Part shown: one piece after another, positions 35,201-44,486 of the stretch
Numbering within the stretch: position 1 is the first letter of the stretch
How the letters are laid out: each line of letters begins with the position of its first letter
Assembly: GCA_016213845.1 (NCBI GenBank)
Contig: JACQZN010000135.1
Span: 19,008 to 83,007, forward strand
DNA from: Candidatus Wallbacteria bacterium
GTDB lineage: Bacteria > Muiribacteriota > UBA6191 > JACPRK01
DNA: 64,000 nt
Direction of reading: 5' to 3'
Notes under the pieces: generated by a model
Told to the model about the DNA's origin: nothing
Database searches by the model: none
What the model saw: the letters and a program-made list of their open reading frames with translations, nothing else
Made by a program: the position numbers and the translations under genes

Positions 35201-38200
35201 ACGGACGCTGACGGACCGCTCAGCAGGTTCCAGTGGTCGCTCTACGGCGCGGCGATCGCCGACGACGTGGAGACGGTCCGGGACGGCTTCACGGTCGCGG
35301 CGGGCGGCTGGCAAAGGAGCTCGGAGGCCTCGGCCCCGGGCGGCTCGACGGCCTGGAACGACTCGCCGGGCGCGGCGGCCTCGGCGGGGACGGAGGCAAT
35401 CCTGATGAGCAAGCCGTTCGACTGGCCCGTGCGCGGGTCGGGCGAGATCGCCTTCACGCACAAGTTCGACATCCCGGACTTCGACGACCGAGGAACGCTG
35501 GAGCTTTCGAGCGATGGAGGGACCACGTGGCAAGAGGTGACGTCCTTCTCGGGGTCGAACCAGCCATTCAGACGCACGCGGTTCGACGCGCAGAGTTCCT
35601 TTGCGATCTCGCAAGCAACGGGCAAGCGAAATCTGCGGGCGCGCTGGCGGCTGCGGGCCGATGGCGACGCGACGATCGGCGACGGCTGGGTCGTCGACGA
35701 TCTGCTGATCCGCGGTGAAGGCGCGCCCCCCCAAGTCGACGTCGAGGCCGGCGGAGCGGCCGTCACGCAGGCCGTCTACCGCATCGAAGGAAGCCACTCG
35801 ACGCGACTCGTGGTCACCGACTCTTCGGGGCTCACGGCCACGACCACGGTGCCGGTCACGATTCTGGCGCCGGTCGTCTCGCCGACGACGCCGACGGTGT
35901 CGCTCTCGATCTTCCCGTCGGAGGCGACCGTCGGTGCGCCGGTCACGATCGGCGCGTTCGGCGCCGACTTCGACGGCTCCGTCGTGCGGCACGAGCTCGA
36001 TATCGACGACGACGGCGTCTACGAGTTCGCCAGCCGCTTTTCCTTCAGCCGCACGTTCCGATTCACGTCACCCGGCTCCAAGCGCGTGCGGGCGCGAGTG
36101 ACCGACAACGGTGGGAACACGACGGAGAAGACTGGGACCGTTCTGGTCCGAGGGCCGGCGCCGGCCGTCAGTTTCCGGGTAGAGCCGCTCCGCGGCTTCG
36201 TGCCGCTGACGCCGACCTACACGGTGGAGGCCTCGAGCCCGAGCGGCGCCGTCGCGACCAATGTCGAGCTCGACTTCGACGGAAACGGCTCCTTCGACTT
36301 CAGCGCGACTTCGGCGCCGCTCACGACCCGGTTCGGCTTCAACTTCTCCACTTCCTCCTCGCCCAGGGCAAGGGTCACGATGGCCGATGGCGGGCAGAGC
36401 CTGGTCCGAGCGGACGGCTTCGTGGCCAGGGCCGCGAATCGAGTCCTTTCCCAGCCTCGGGTGACGCCCTCGAGCGGCCCCGTGCCGCTCACGGTGGAGT
36501 TCGACGCCGGACCAGCGAGGACGGACGCCGGCCAGCCCATCGCCACCTACCGCTGGGACTTCGAGAACGACGGCGTCTTCGACTTCGTCTCGACGACGAC
36601 GGCGGCCACACGCCACACGTACCCGTCGGGCGGCCAGTTTTTACCCCGGCTGGAGGTGCGGCTGGCGGACGGCGACTCGGACACCGCTCTTGCGCCCCCG
36701 GTCTTCGCCGGCCGGCCACCGCAGTCCATCCCGCGCGCATCGCCGGTCACGGGCACGGCGCCCCTGCGCGTCATTTTCACGTGCGACGGTGGTCTCGAGG
36801 GCGATACGATCGACAAGTACGAGTGGGACTTCGACGGTGACGGTGTCTTCGATCAGAACTCGCGCATCTCGCGGAACTTCGCCTTCACCTTCGAGCGGCC
36901 CGGCACTTATGACGCGCGCTTGCGCGTCACGAGCCAGGCCGGATTGGCCAACACACGAGCGGTGAGGGTGCGAGTCCTTTCGCCGGGTGACGCCCCCCTC
37001 GAGGTGCTTCTGGCGGCAGACCAGGAGGCGGGCTTGACTCCTCTGCCCGTGACGTTCGAGGCCGCGCTTGGCGACGGAGTGTCGCTGGCCCGGAGGTTCG
37101 AGTGGGACTTCGACGGCGACGGAGCGCTCGATCTCGTCACCACTTCTGCGGGCGGCGCGCGCTTCGTCTTCGGCAGGCCCGGTTTCTACAACGCCACCGT
37201 GACCGTCACCGACGAGCGAGGCCGCAAGGGCAGGGCAGTGCTTCCCATCCGCGCGCGCTCGGCGACCCAGCCGACGGCCACACTCAACGTCTCGCCGGCG
37301 AGCGGCACGGCTCCGCTGGCGCCCAGCATGTCCGCGTCCGTCCAGACCCGCAGCAACTCCCCACTGGTCCGATACGAGTGGGACTTCGACGGCGACGGCA
37401 AGTTCGATCAGCTCACAACCGCCAACTTCACGACGGGCAACTACCCGGTCCCAGGAACCTTCCTGGCCCGAGTGCGCGTGACCGACGCTGCGGGCGAGGT
37501 GGAGGTGGCCCAGGCCAAGGTCACGGTCGGATTCGGCATCTCGGCCTCGCACACGCCCGCAGGGCTCGATCCGGAGCTGGGAGGTGCGGTTGCCATCCGT
37601 TCGGTGCTCTCCGCCGCTGCCCGGATCACCCTCCGCATCCAGGACCGGGCCGGTCTGACCTTGCGCCACCTGGTTCGCGACGCGCAGCGCCCGGCCGGCA
37701 TCCACGTCGACAACTGGGACGGACGGGCCGATTCCGGCACACCGGTTTCGCTTGGTTCCTACACTTACGCCATCGACTACGTGGCCGGCACCGCCTCGGG
37801 AACCTACGACCCCAGCGGCGAGGTCTTCGAGTCGCAGACCTCGGTCACGCCGGAGTACGACGACGCTTTCGACCCGGCCGCCGGCAAGACGCTGGCGGTG
37901 AGATTCTCGATCTTCCGCCCATCCGAATGCACCGTCTACGTGGTCGAGTTCCCGGGCGTCGCGGTCCGCCGCGTCAAGACCATCCTGCTCCGCGAGCCGC
38001 TCTTGCCGGGCGCCTACGTCATCCCATGGGACGGCACCGACGACTCCGGAAATCTGGTACGGACCGACGTGGACTACATCATGCCGCTCTTCGTCTGGGA
38101 TGCGCCGAAGAACGCAATCGTGATCTCCGGGCGGCCGGTCGTCTCGGACCTTTCGGCCTTCCCGCTCCCTTTCGACCTCTCCGTCAACCCGTATCGCGCG

Positions 38201-38464
38201 CCCGGACGAGATCGCCTGGAAGTTGAGCTGACGCTCTCCAAGCCGGCGGAGCTCGACGTCGGAATCTTCGACGAGTTGAACAAGGCAGTCAGGACACTAC
38301 GTCTGTCCGGGCTCGACAAGGGGCGGCAGACGTTCTCCTGGGACGGACGCGATTCCAACGGCGCGCGGGTCGACGCCGGCCTCTACCGGATCCGCATCCT
38401 GGCCACGGACGCCCGGGGCAACCGATCGGTCCCCGTCTTTCTCACTGTACAGGTGGTGTACTGA
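32270..38464 (+). CDS. Giant secreted dockerin, beta-propeller and PKD repeat protein
   Basis: 2064 residues. Signal peptide (ALAALAAALVLAAAPEAWA). A type I dockerin at about 25-88 has two Ca-binding F-hands: GDVDGSGRVDGLDL and GDLDGDGRITDRDI. About 92-410 is a propeller of repeats such as LWVADTGNGRLVKV. Then about eleven PKD-like modules follow, most marked by WDFDGDG. Two of them are interrupted by jelly-roll-like inserts (about 750-905 and 990-1155). The end has two FlgD-like Ig units (NWDGRADSGTPVSLGSY and SWDGRDSNGARVDAGLYRIRI). ATG 32270 chosen because GAGG is well placed; ATG 32246 is in frame. Probable structural or adhesive surface protein. Confidence 0.85.
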   Translation: MIRLRSPKRALAALAAALVLAAAPEAWALLGDVDGSGRVDGLDLILLSRSLGTVRGQARFADAGDLDGDGRITDRDIAIVKANFARTGRDQNLWVADTGNGRLVKVNVSTGRTLTTVPVADARLVAIDTASGDAWAAAAGNTLVHVTATGRVLARVTGFGDIRDLAVDSARGIVYVADAGLQRVFRVPRSVADGTDAPSTASVGGSSLTSIRSSSSVRSLAVDPPREALWVLERESQLHRVSTRAPGDYSLSSSPVFHTPNGSVRARGRIAVDGRDGSLVVSDQDVFISRVTNSITLPRRVSRISAGNSSELFASGRGIGIFDTPGDVAVNAFDSSVWVANEAPAGAWVVKVDASGKEVVRVGGFKGPLALSVDPFTGALWVADTGASRVHKLTPTGVRQFDLAGFSRPGDLAVLPGDSIKGAPFVGALAVPTVVAIGEPVSFSGVAASLTSSLTRFEWDFDGDGTFEYSSPSTASVTRAFSREGVYNAVLRVADADQLSGIDYSTIVRVGSLRATASASPLRGRAPLAVDFTVHLFSPISGRAESVQWDFDGDGSFESFQESDRTSVTVRNTFSKAGTYRAIVKVTDEIGSTVESAVTVEVTPARPVLSFFGSASSGPAPLEVRYSASGNVADGSLAAFRFDFDGDGTTDLVKPPDGTTNGTTALFVYRAAGTYLPRLEVTDSKGLTETSGLTVTVSGDATVRPRAPAILASATPREGPAPLGVTLGATLIGGDSPPARFDWVFGDGPLEERSLLTDTADGGLTNFSASGTWGTTGSPAVSGLAFTDSPSGNYRNNTDSSLTSREITVAGATTAVLSYFERYDTESCCDRGRVEVSRDGGPFVELTGSRISGIQNTFARRTVGIPNLEGIGLLRLRFRFTSDSSTVKDGWVIDDISLTAEVAASNFTSTTTVAASHTYTSPGLYRAILVETGELGEVASGSITVRVLPQGTPRAAAQVRPVAGVLPLVATLDGSGSTDADGPLSRFQWSLYGAAIADDVETVRDGFTVAAGGWQRSSEASAPGGSTAWNDSPGAAASAGTEAILMSKPFDWPVRGSGEIAFTHKFDIPDFDDRGTLELSSDGGTTWQEVTSFSGSNQPFRRTRFDAQSSFAISQATGKRNLRARWRLRADGDATIGDGWVVDDLLIRGEGAPPQVDVEAGGAAVTQAVYRIEGSHSTRLVVTDSSGLTATTTVPVTILAPVVSPTTPTVSLSIFPSEATVGAPVTIGAFGADFDGSVVRHELDIDDDGVYEFASRFSFSRTFRFTSPGSKRVRARVTDNGGNTTEKTGTVLVRGPAPAVSFRVEPLRGFVPLTPTYTVEASSPSGAVATNVELDFDGNGSFDFSATSAPLTTRFGFNFSTSSSPRARVTMADGGQSLVRADGFVARAANRVLSQPRVTPSSGPVPLTVEFDAGPARTDAGQPIATYRWDFENDGVFDFVSTTTAATRHTYPSGGQFLPRLEVRLADGDSDTALAPPVFAGRPPQSIPRASPVTGTAPLRVIFTCDGGLEGDTIDKYEWDFDGDGVFDQNSRISRNFAFTFERPGTYDARLRVTSQAGLANTRAVRVRVLSPGDAPLEVLLAADQEAGLTPLPVTFEAALGDGVSLARRFEWDFDGDGALDLVTTSAGGARFVFGRPGFYNATVTVTDERGRKGRAVLPIRARSATQPTATLNVSPASGTAPLAPSMSASVQTRSNSPLVRYEWDFDGDGKFDQLTTANFTTGNYPVPGTFLARVRVTDAAGEVEVAQAKVTVGFGISASHTPAGLDPELGGAVAIRSVLSAAARITLRIQDRAGLTLRHLVRDAQRPAGIHVDNWDGRADSGTPVSLGSYTYAIDYVAGTASGTYDPSGEVFESQTSVTPEYDDAFDPAAGKTLAVRFSIFRPSECTVYVVEFPGVAVRRVKTILLREPLLPGAYVIPWDGTDDSGNLVRTDVDYIMPLFVWDAPKNAIVISGRPVVSDLSAFPLPFDLSVNPYRAPGRDRLEVELTLSKPAELDVGIFDELNKAVRTLRLSGLDKGRQTFSWDGRDSNGARVDAGLYRIRILATDARGNRSVPVFLTVQVVY

Positions 38465-41400
38465 TGCGACGATCGCCCGGATTCCGATTCCTGGCCGCCA
38501 TCCTGGCCCTGGCCCTCGGGTTGCAGTCGAGCCGCGGCCTGCTCCTGGCCTTCGACGCAGAGTTCGACACCGGGCACCAGACAGTGCGTCCCGGCAGCCC
38601 GAACCCGAATGACCCCAGGCCGCCCTGCCCTCCCGGCGTCAAGCCGCGCCCCCAGTCCCCGCACAGCGGCCTCCCGAGCAAGAACCCGTGCGACGACTGC
38701 AACCCGGGCCACGGCGGCTTCTTCGGCGACCCGGTCGACACCCGCACCGGCGACTTCGAGCAGAGCCACCAGGACCTCTACATCCCAGCTCCAGGCTTTC
38801 CCTTGATGGTGCTCCGGACGTTCCGCACGCTCAACAAGACCGAGGGCGCCTTTGGGCGCGGCTGGTCGACGGGGTTCGACCAGTCGCTGCAGTTCATGCG
38901 CTCTCCGGAAGGCGCGCGCCTGGTTCTCTACAGGACCGCCGACGGGGTCAAGGCACGATTCACGGAGGCCTCGCCGGGCTCCAACGTCTATACGCCGCCG
39001 GCCGGTTCCAACGTCACACTGACTCTGGTGGAGAGCCGCTTCGAGCTGCGCCAGCCGTGGTCCAATACCGAATCCTACGACGCCACCACGGGGGCGCTGC
39101 TGGAGCTGAAGGACCTCAATGGCAATGCTCTCTCCTTCGAGCGTGACAGCGCGGGCAAGATCACGCGCGTCACGGACTCGGTCGGGCGATCGCTCGTCTA
39201 TACCTATACTCCCAGCAACAAGGTCGCCTCGATCGTCGACCCGGCCGGCGGCGTGACGCGCTACGCGTACGATGCGCGAGATCACCTGACGCAAGTCGTC
39301 AATCGGGCCGGGCAGGTCACCCGGTATGCCTACGACTCCAAGGGGCGGATGACTTCCATCACGGACGCGCGCGGAAACACCTGGCTCACCAACACCTACG
39401 ACTCCCAGGACCGTGTCGTCAGCCAGTTCCTGAACGGCGGCACTTACCTGTACACGTACAATTCCGGCGGCGTCCGCCTGCGCAATCCCCGAGGAACCGA
39501 CCTCAATTACTCCTACGACTCCGAGGGGCGCGTCACGACGATCGACAATCCGCAAGGCAGGATCAGCCAGACCTGGAACCTGGACGGCCGCCTGGAGACC
39601 TACACGGACCGGCTGGGCAGAAGGATCACCTACCAGTATGACGCAGCTGGAAACATCACCCGCCTTTCCAACCCCAGCGGCAAGGCGACGACCGCGGAGT
39701 ACGATCCCCGATTCAACCTGCCGACGCGTGTGACCGACGCGAACGGATTCGTCGTCACCTACACCTACGACGACCGCGGCAACCGTACGTCTTCGACGAC
39801 GCCCGACGGCACGACGTCGTACGGCTACGACTCCAGAGGCTACGTCACTTCCATCACGGACGCCGCCGGCGGCGTCACGCGCTTCACCTACGACGCGCAC
39901 GGCAACGTGGCGACCATTCAGGACGCGGCCGGCAACACCTCCCGGCGCACGTACGACCTCCTGGGCCGCGTCCTCTCGGCCACCGACGCACGAGGGAAGA
40001 CGACGACGTTCTCCTACAACGCCTCGGGCTTCCTCCTGAGCCAGACCGACGCGCTCGGCATCACCACACGCTGGACCTACGACGCCGAGAACAACATGAC
40101 CAGCTACACCAACGAAGTGGGCGGTACGACCACCTTCGAATATGACGCCTTCAACCGGATGGTCGCGCTCACCAACCCGATGGGCGGCCAGACACGATAC
40201 GACTACGACGCCTCGGGCAGCCTCATCGAAGTGACCAGCCCCAACGGCGGCCGCACGCGGTACACCTACGACGCTGCCGGCCTCATCTCCCGCCTCGTCG
40301 ACCCGCTCGGAAACAGCCGCACATTCGTCTACGACGCCAACGGCCACTTGACGCGGGAAACCGACGCCCGGGGCAAGATCACCGATCGCGCCTACGACGT
40401 CGATGGGAACATGACGCGCGAGACCGACGCGCTCGGTAACTCCGTTACGGTCGAGTACGACGCCGAAGGTGCGCCTACGAAGATGATCGACCAGCTCGGC
40501 CGCGCGCTCGTCATGACCCGAGGGTTCGAGGGACGGCTGGTGTCGTACTCCGATCCGCTCGGCCGGGTCACGACGTACGGCTACGACGCTCTGGGGCAGG
40601 TCACGTCGGTGACCGGACCACGAGGTACCAGCCGGAGCCTGGTTCGCGACCTGCGAGGCCTCGTCACGGCCAGCTCCAACGATCTGGGCGAGCGCTCCGA
40701 GACCGACTACGGGCCGACGGGGAAGGTGCTGGCGACGCGTGACGCCACGGGCACCGGTCAGACCTTCGAGTACGACGACGAAGACCGCGTCAGCGCCATC
40801 GTCAATCCGAACGGGGTTCGCACGGCCTACGAGCGCGATGGGGCCGGCCGCGTCACGGCGCTGATCCGGGCTGCCGGCACGCCGGACCAGGTGCGCGACG
40901 AGCTCACGTATGACCTGATGGGGCACCTGATCTCGGCGACCAGAGCCGTCGGCACCTCCGCGTCGGCCACGGTCCGTTACTCCTACGACGCCAACGGAAA
41001 TCCAGTGTCGATCACCAACGGCCGGGGCAAGACCTGGAGATTCGCCTACGACCTCAACGACCGGATCGTACGGGAGACAGACCCGCTCGGCCGGGTGACG
41101 GAACACCTCTATGACGGCGAGGCCAACCGGACGGGCGACAACCTGCCGAGCGGCCGCAAGATCCGCCTCGAGCTCGACGCCGTAGGCCAACCGATCTCGA
41201 CGACCTACTTGCTGGCCGACTCCACGGTCGAGCGGCAGGTGACGCGCGTCTATGACGCGGCCAGCCAGATCCTGTCCGTGCGGGACGCGACAGTCGACAT
41301 CTCCCAGAGCTTCGATGCCGGCAGCCGCCTGACGCGGGTCGGACACGGTCACCTGGGGCGGGCGGTCGCCGTCACCCAGAACACGTCCGGCTCACAGGTC

Positions 41401-43422
41401 TCGATTGCGCTGGAGGGGGTCCTGGGCTCCGCCCAGACGATTGTGTATGACGCACTCGGCCGGATGACGGAGATCCAGCCTCCCGCGGGCGGCCCACTGC
41501 GCATCCGCTACAACCCTCGCGGCCAGCGGCAGAGCGTGGCCTTGCCCTGCGGCGTCACGGCCACGTTCCAGTACCAGCCCTCCGGCTTCTTGCGGTCCTA
41601 CGCGTACAGCCGCACCGACGCCTCGGCGCCTCTGACTTTCACGTTCTCGGCGGACCGCCGCGACAACTTCACGTCCATCCAGGACTCCGAGGGGACTCGC
41701 ACGTTCGCTTACGACGCTCTGGATCGCCTCGTGCGCGCGGACTACCCGGACCAGGCGTATCCGTTCGAGAGCTTCACCTATGACGCGTCGGGCAACCGCA
41801 CGTCGCTCACCACGGCGGGCGGCACGACCACGTATGTCTACGACGATGCCGACCAGTTGCTCTCGGCGACGGGGCCCGCGCCGGGGCAGGTGCGCACCTA
41901 CGAGTGGACACCGGACGGTCAGCTTGCCAGCGTTCAGAGAAGCGGTGCCTCAGGCCCTACGCGGTTCGCTTGGAGCGTGGGCGGGCAGTTGCTCTCCGTG
42001 ACCGAGGAGAGTGGTGCCGTTACGACCCACGCGTACGAGCCCCACGAGGCGGCCGGCCTGAGATGGAAGACGGCACGGGAAGGAGTCGAGCAGCTGCGGC
42101 AGTTGTGGGGGCTCTGGGGCAATCCGCTGGCAGAGCTCGACCCCGCAGGCGCACTCCAGCGGCTCTACGTCCACGGCCCAAGCCCGGACCGCTTCCACGG
42201 ACAGTTCACGGGAGGCGTGGCCTCATGGGCTTTGACCGACCAGAATGACTCGGTGCGGGAGGTGGTAGGCCCCTCCGGGGCGACGCTGGAGTCCAGACGC
42301 CACGCCGCGTTCGGGAAGCGTCGCGGGGCTGCAGAGGCGCAGCAATCGCCGCTCGACTTTGCAGCGAGGCGCGAGTCGGCAGGCGGGCTCGTATACATGC
42401 GGGCGCGCTGGTACGACCCCGATACGGGCCGATTCCTGACTCAAGACCCGGTACGGTCTTTCGACGGCGCCAGCCGTTACGCGTACGCCGCGGACAATCC
42501 GGTCCGGTACACCGACCCGTTCGGCCTGCTGGTGCCCGTCGCCATAGGCGCCTACTTCCTGCTGGGTGTGGTGGCTGACTACGCCGTCAGCTACGCGACC
42601 CAGGACAAGCACCAGAGCTTCTCGGATTACTACTGGAGCGGCGAGTACAGCGTCACCGATGCGGCCATCGCCGGCGGGACCTCGGTGCTGAGCGGCGGCG
42701 CCGCCCGCGTCGTCTCCGGGACCGGCAAGCTCGCCTTCGCGGGCCGCACGGCGCTGGTCAGCGCCGCGAACACGGCGGGGCAGTCGCTCAGGGACGCCTA
42801 CAATGGCAAGGAGCTGACCCTCAAGGGGACCGCCACTCGATTCCTGGGCAACGCCACGATCTTCGTTGGGGCGACCGGCCTGGGCAAGCTGTCCTCTTCC
42901 ATCGGAAGCCGGTTGTTCGGTGCAGGCACGCCAAAGAACCTCTACTCCTACTCCGACCGGGTCTTTCAGGAGGGCGACGATTTCGGCGCGAAGTACGGGC
43001 GCGTCTGGATGACCAGCGCCGAGGAGGGCGCGTGGTTGACCAGCCGCTACAACCCGCTCGCCTATCTGCGACGTGTGGTCCACCTGGGGAGACTGTCACC
43101 TTTCAAGGAGGGAGGCTACAGCCGGTTCGTGGCCGAGGCCGGGTCGAACGCGGCCAAGAACTTCCAGCCGGCCGACATCGGCATCGGCGACTTCTGGAAG
43201 TACTTCGGGCGCCAGTTCCACACGAAGATCGGAGTCGGGGGCTTCACGCTGAGGCCCGGCACGAAGATTCTCGATCAGCCCATCCAGGCGACGGCCGAGA
43301 AGATCCGCGGCTCCTACCTGTACGATGTGGGGTTGAACGTCCCCTGGCTGGCCGTGGGGTACTTTGCGTACAAGCTGAACGAGGCCAACACGGGCGACAC
43401 GCCCGTCAGACCCTGCAGGTGA
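38464..43422 (+). CDS. RHS repeat polymorphic-toxin protein
   Basis: 1652 residues. N-terminal signal peptide, then a DUF6531-like entry block (GDPVDTRTGDFEQSHQDLYIP), then some 35 YD/RHS repeats (patterns such as YDAxGxxTxxxD) building the shell. The core motif ARWYDPDTGRFLTQDP near 1313 and the DPFGL boundary near 1350 follow. The last ~298 residues are unlike the rest: a hydrophobic segment, a pre-toxin helix region (SLRDAYNGKELT) and a C-terminal ~190-residue domain I do not recognise. RHS proteins release such C-termini as toxins against competitors. Begins at TGATG overlap with the dockerin gene, and a small membrane protein gene begins 2 bp after its stop. Confidence 0.88.
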   Translation: MRRSPGFRFLAAILALALGLQSSRGLLLAFDAEFDTGHQTVRPGSPNPNDPRPPCPPGVKPRPQSPHSGLPSKNPCDDCNPGHGGFFGDPVDTRTGDFEQSHQDLYIPAPGFPLMVLRTFRTLNKTEGAFGRGWSTGFDQSLQFMRSPEGARLVLYRTADGVKARFTEASPGSNVYTPPAGSNVTLTLVESRFELRQPWSNTESYDATTGALLELKDLNGNALSFERDSAGKITRVTDSVGRSLVYTYTPSNKVASIVDPAGGVTRYAYDARDHLTQVVNRAGQVTRYAYDSKGRMTSITDARGNTWLTNTYDSQDRVVSQFLNGGTYLYTYNSGGVRLRNPRGTDLNYSYDSEGRVTTIDNPQGRISQTWNLDGRLETYTDRLGRRITYQYDAAGNITRLSNPSGKATTAEYDPRFNLPTRVTDANGFVVTYTYDDRGNRTSSTTPDGTTSYGYDSRGYVTSITDAAGGVTRFTYDAHGNVATIQDAAGNTSRRTYDLLGRVLSATDARGKTTTFSYNASGFLLSQTDALGITTRWTYDAENNMTSYTNEVGGTTTFEYDAFNRMVALTNPMGGQTRYDYDASGSLIEVTSPNGGRTRYTYDAAGLISRLVDPLGNSRTFVYDANGHLTRETDARGKITDRAYDVDGNMTRETDALGNSVTVEYDAEGAPTKMIDQLGRALVMTRGFEGRLVSYSDPLGRVTTYGYDALGQVTSVTGPRGTSRSLVRDLRGLVTASSNDLGERSETDYGPTGKVLATRDATGTGQTFEYDDEDRVSAIVNPNGVRTAYERDGAGRVTALIRAAGTPDQVRDELTYDLMGHLISATRAVGTSASATVRYSYDANGNPVSITNGRGKTWRFAYDLNDRIVRETDPLGRVTEHLYDGEANRTGDNLPSGRKIRLELDAVGQPISTTYLLADSTVERQVTRVYDAASQILSVRDATVDISQSFDAGSRLTRVGHGHLGRAVAVTQNTSGSQVSIALEGVLGSAQTIVYDALGRMTEIQPPAGGPLRIRYNPRGQRQSVALPCGVTATFQYQPSGFLRSYAYSRTDASAPLTFTFSADRRDNFTSIQDSEGTRTFAYDALDRLVRADYPDQAYPFESFTYDASGNRTSLTTAGGTTTYVYDDADQLLSATGPAPGQVRTYEWTPDGQLASVQRSGASGPTRFAWSVGGQLLSVTEESGAVTTHAYEPHEAAGLRWKTAREGVEQLRQLWGLWGNPLAELDPAGALQRLYVHGPSPDRFHGQFTGGVASWALTDQNDSVREVVGPSGATLESRRHAAFGKRRGAAEAQQSPLDFAARRESAGGLVYMRARWYDPDTGRFLTQDPVRSFDGASRYAYAADNPVRYTDPFGLLVPVAIGAYFLLGVVADYAVSYATQDKHQSFSDYYWSGEYSVTDAAIAGGTSVLSGGAARVVSGTGKLAFAGRTALVSAANTAGQSLRDAYNGKELTLKGTATRFLGNATIFVGATGLGKLSSSIGSRLFGAGTPKNLYSYSDRVFQEGDDFGAKYGRVWMTSAEEGAWLTSRYNPLAYLRRVVHLGRLSPFKEGGYSRFVAEAGSNAAKNFQPADIGIGDFWKYFGRQFHTKIGVGGFTLRPGTKILDQPIQATAEKIRGSYLYDVGLNVPWLAVGYFAYKLNEANTGDTPVRPCR

Positions 43423-43423
43423 C

Positions 43424-43750
43424 ATGGACAAGAACAGCGGCTCCGGCATCGAATCCGAGGACTTCAGCCTGGTCGGGCTGCACACCGTGTACGTCCTGGG
43501 CGTGGGGCTGCCTCTCTGGATGGAGAGCGCTTTCCCGTCATTCCTGAAGTCGCAACCGGCGCTGAAGGCGGTGATCGACGCCGTCGTGCTGGGCTGGCTC
43601 ACCGCCAAGATGTGCCGCTGGGTCTACGACGAGAAGCCGTTCCCGGAGAGCCGGCCGCCCTTCACGGAGCGCTTCAAGCGCTTCAAGCAAGCCCTCTGCA
43701 TCGGCATCTCGGCGGCCGCCTTCCTGGCCATCCGCTTCCTGCGGCTCTGA
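43424..43750 (+). CDS. Small membrane protein, probable immunity protein of the RHS toxin
   Basis: 108 residues with three candidate membrane segments (about 17-36, 46-64 and 88-106) and basic loops between them. No family recognised. The position directly after an RHS gene, at 2 bp spacing and on the same strand, is the usual place of a cognate immunity gene; the membrane topology would suit a toxin acting on or through the membrane. This is inferred from context, not from homology. Confidence 0.5.
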   Translation: MDKNSGSGIESEDFSLVGLHTVYVLGVGLPLWMESAFPSFLKSQPALKAVIDAVVLGWLTAKMCRWVYDEKPFPESRPPFTERFKRFKQALCIGISAAAFLAIRFLRL

Positions 43751-43762
43751 GCCCCCCGCCTC

Positions 43763-43797
43763 GCTACTCGCTACTCGCTACTCACTACTCATTACTG
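43763..43797. repeat. Short 7-bp tandem repeat
   Basis: Three exact copies of GCTACTC followed by ACTACTC and ATTACTG. The minus-strand prepilin stop codon (TAG, 43785-43787) lies inside the tract, so copy-number change could alter that C-terminus or the 34-bp convergent space. Too small and too degenerate to be a CRISPR array. Confidence 0.6.
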
Positions 43798-44486
43798 ACC
43801 GCCACGTCCGGCGGGTTCTCCTGCCAGCCGGGGAACTGGTCGGCGGCGACCTTCCCCGTGAGGTGGATGGCACCGAAGAGCGTGGTGATGCCGCGGCGGT
43901 CCGCTTTCTCCGACGGCTCTTTCGAGTCCGATTGCTGGTCCAGAGTGGCCAGCCGCTCGTCGGAGGCCGAGCTGATCCAGTAGAGCAGCGAGTTGGGCGG
44001 AGGGGCCTTCTCGCCCTGTGGCCGGTAGGGGTCCTTGGCGTTTGCGGGCTGGAACTTGAAGCGCACCTGCTCGAACCGCGAGAACGGCATCGCCTTGTCG
44101 TTGCGGAAGATCTTCCGGGAATCGGGGTCCCACTTGTACGTCACCTTGCTCACGATGGGCGTGGGCTGCAGCTTGTCCGGCACGTACTTCTTGTCGTAGA
44201 CCCAGAAGCTGACGGTCAGCAGGGACTCCGGCCCCTCCTGGCCGGCGCCCGTCAGGGGATGCCCCGGGTCCCAGCAGATACGGTCGAAGTCGTCCTGGAG
44301 GTGCTCCACCAGTAGCTGCGCGCCCTGCACGCCCTTGAGCTTGGTGTCCGTGGAGCGGAAGTGGCGCATCCCGCCGGAAAAGAGGAACCACATCACGGTC
44401 GCGAGCACGAGCGCCACCAGCGACATGATCAGCACCTCGACCAGCGTCGTGCCGCGGCGGGACCGGGTCGGGTGCCGGTGGCTCAT
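43785..44486 (-). CDS. Type IV prepilin-like protein (PilW/GspJ-like)
   Basis: 233 residues. N-terminal methylation-type site RRG-TTLVEVLIMSLVALVLATVMW with the conserved Glu at +5 after the cleavage Gly. It is followed by a long C-terminal domain with charged strands and KWDPDSRKIFRN. Lengthy minor pilins of this shape are PilW/GspJ types that cap or start the filament. The ATG at 44486 overlaps the upstream lipoprotein stop by 4 bp. Last gene of the eight-gene operon. Confidence 0.78.
   Translation of the reverse strand: MSHRHPTRSRRGTTLVEVLIMSLVALVLATVMWFLFSGGMRHFRSTDTKLKGVQGAQLLVEHLQDDFDRICWDPGHPLTGAGQEGPESLLTVSFWVYDKKYVPDKLQPTPIVSKVTYKWDPDSRKIFRNDKAMPFSRFEQVRFKFQPANAKDPYRPQGEKAPPPNSLLYWISSASDERLATLDQQSDSKEPSEKADRRGITTLFGAIHLTGKVAADQFPGWQENPPDVAVSNE

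Noticed and set aside
38383..41352. A 989-codon open frame antisense to the RHS gene
   Set aside because: It mirrors the repeat structure of the RHS gene, and has no start signal or recognisable protein; GC-rich DNA keeps antisense frames open.
43763..43797. CRISPR-like array
   Set aside because: 7-bp units with no spacers; a simple tandem repeat.
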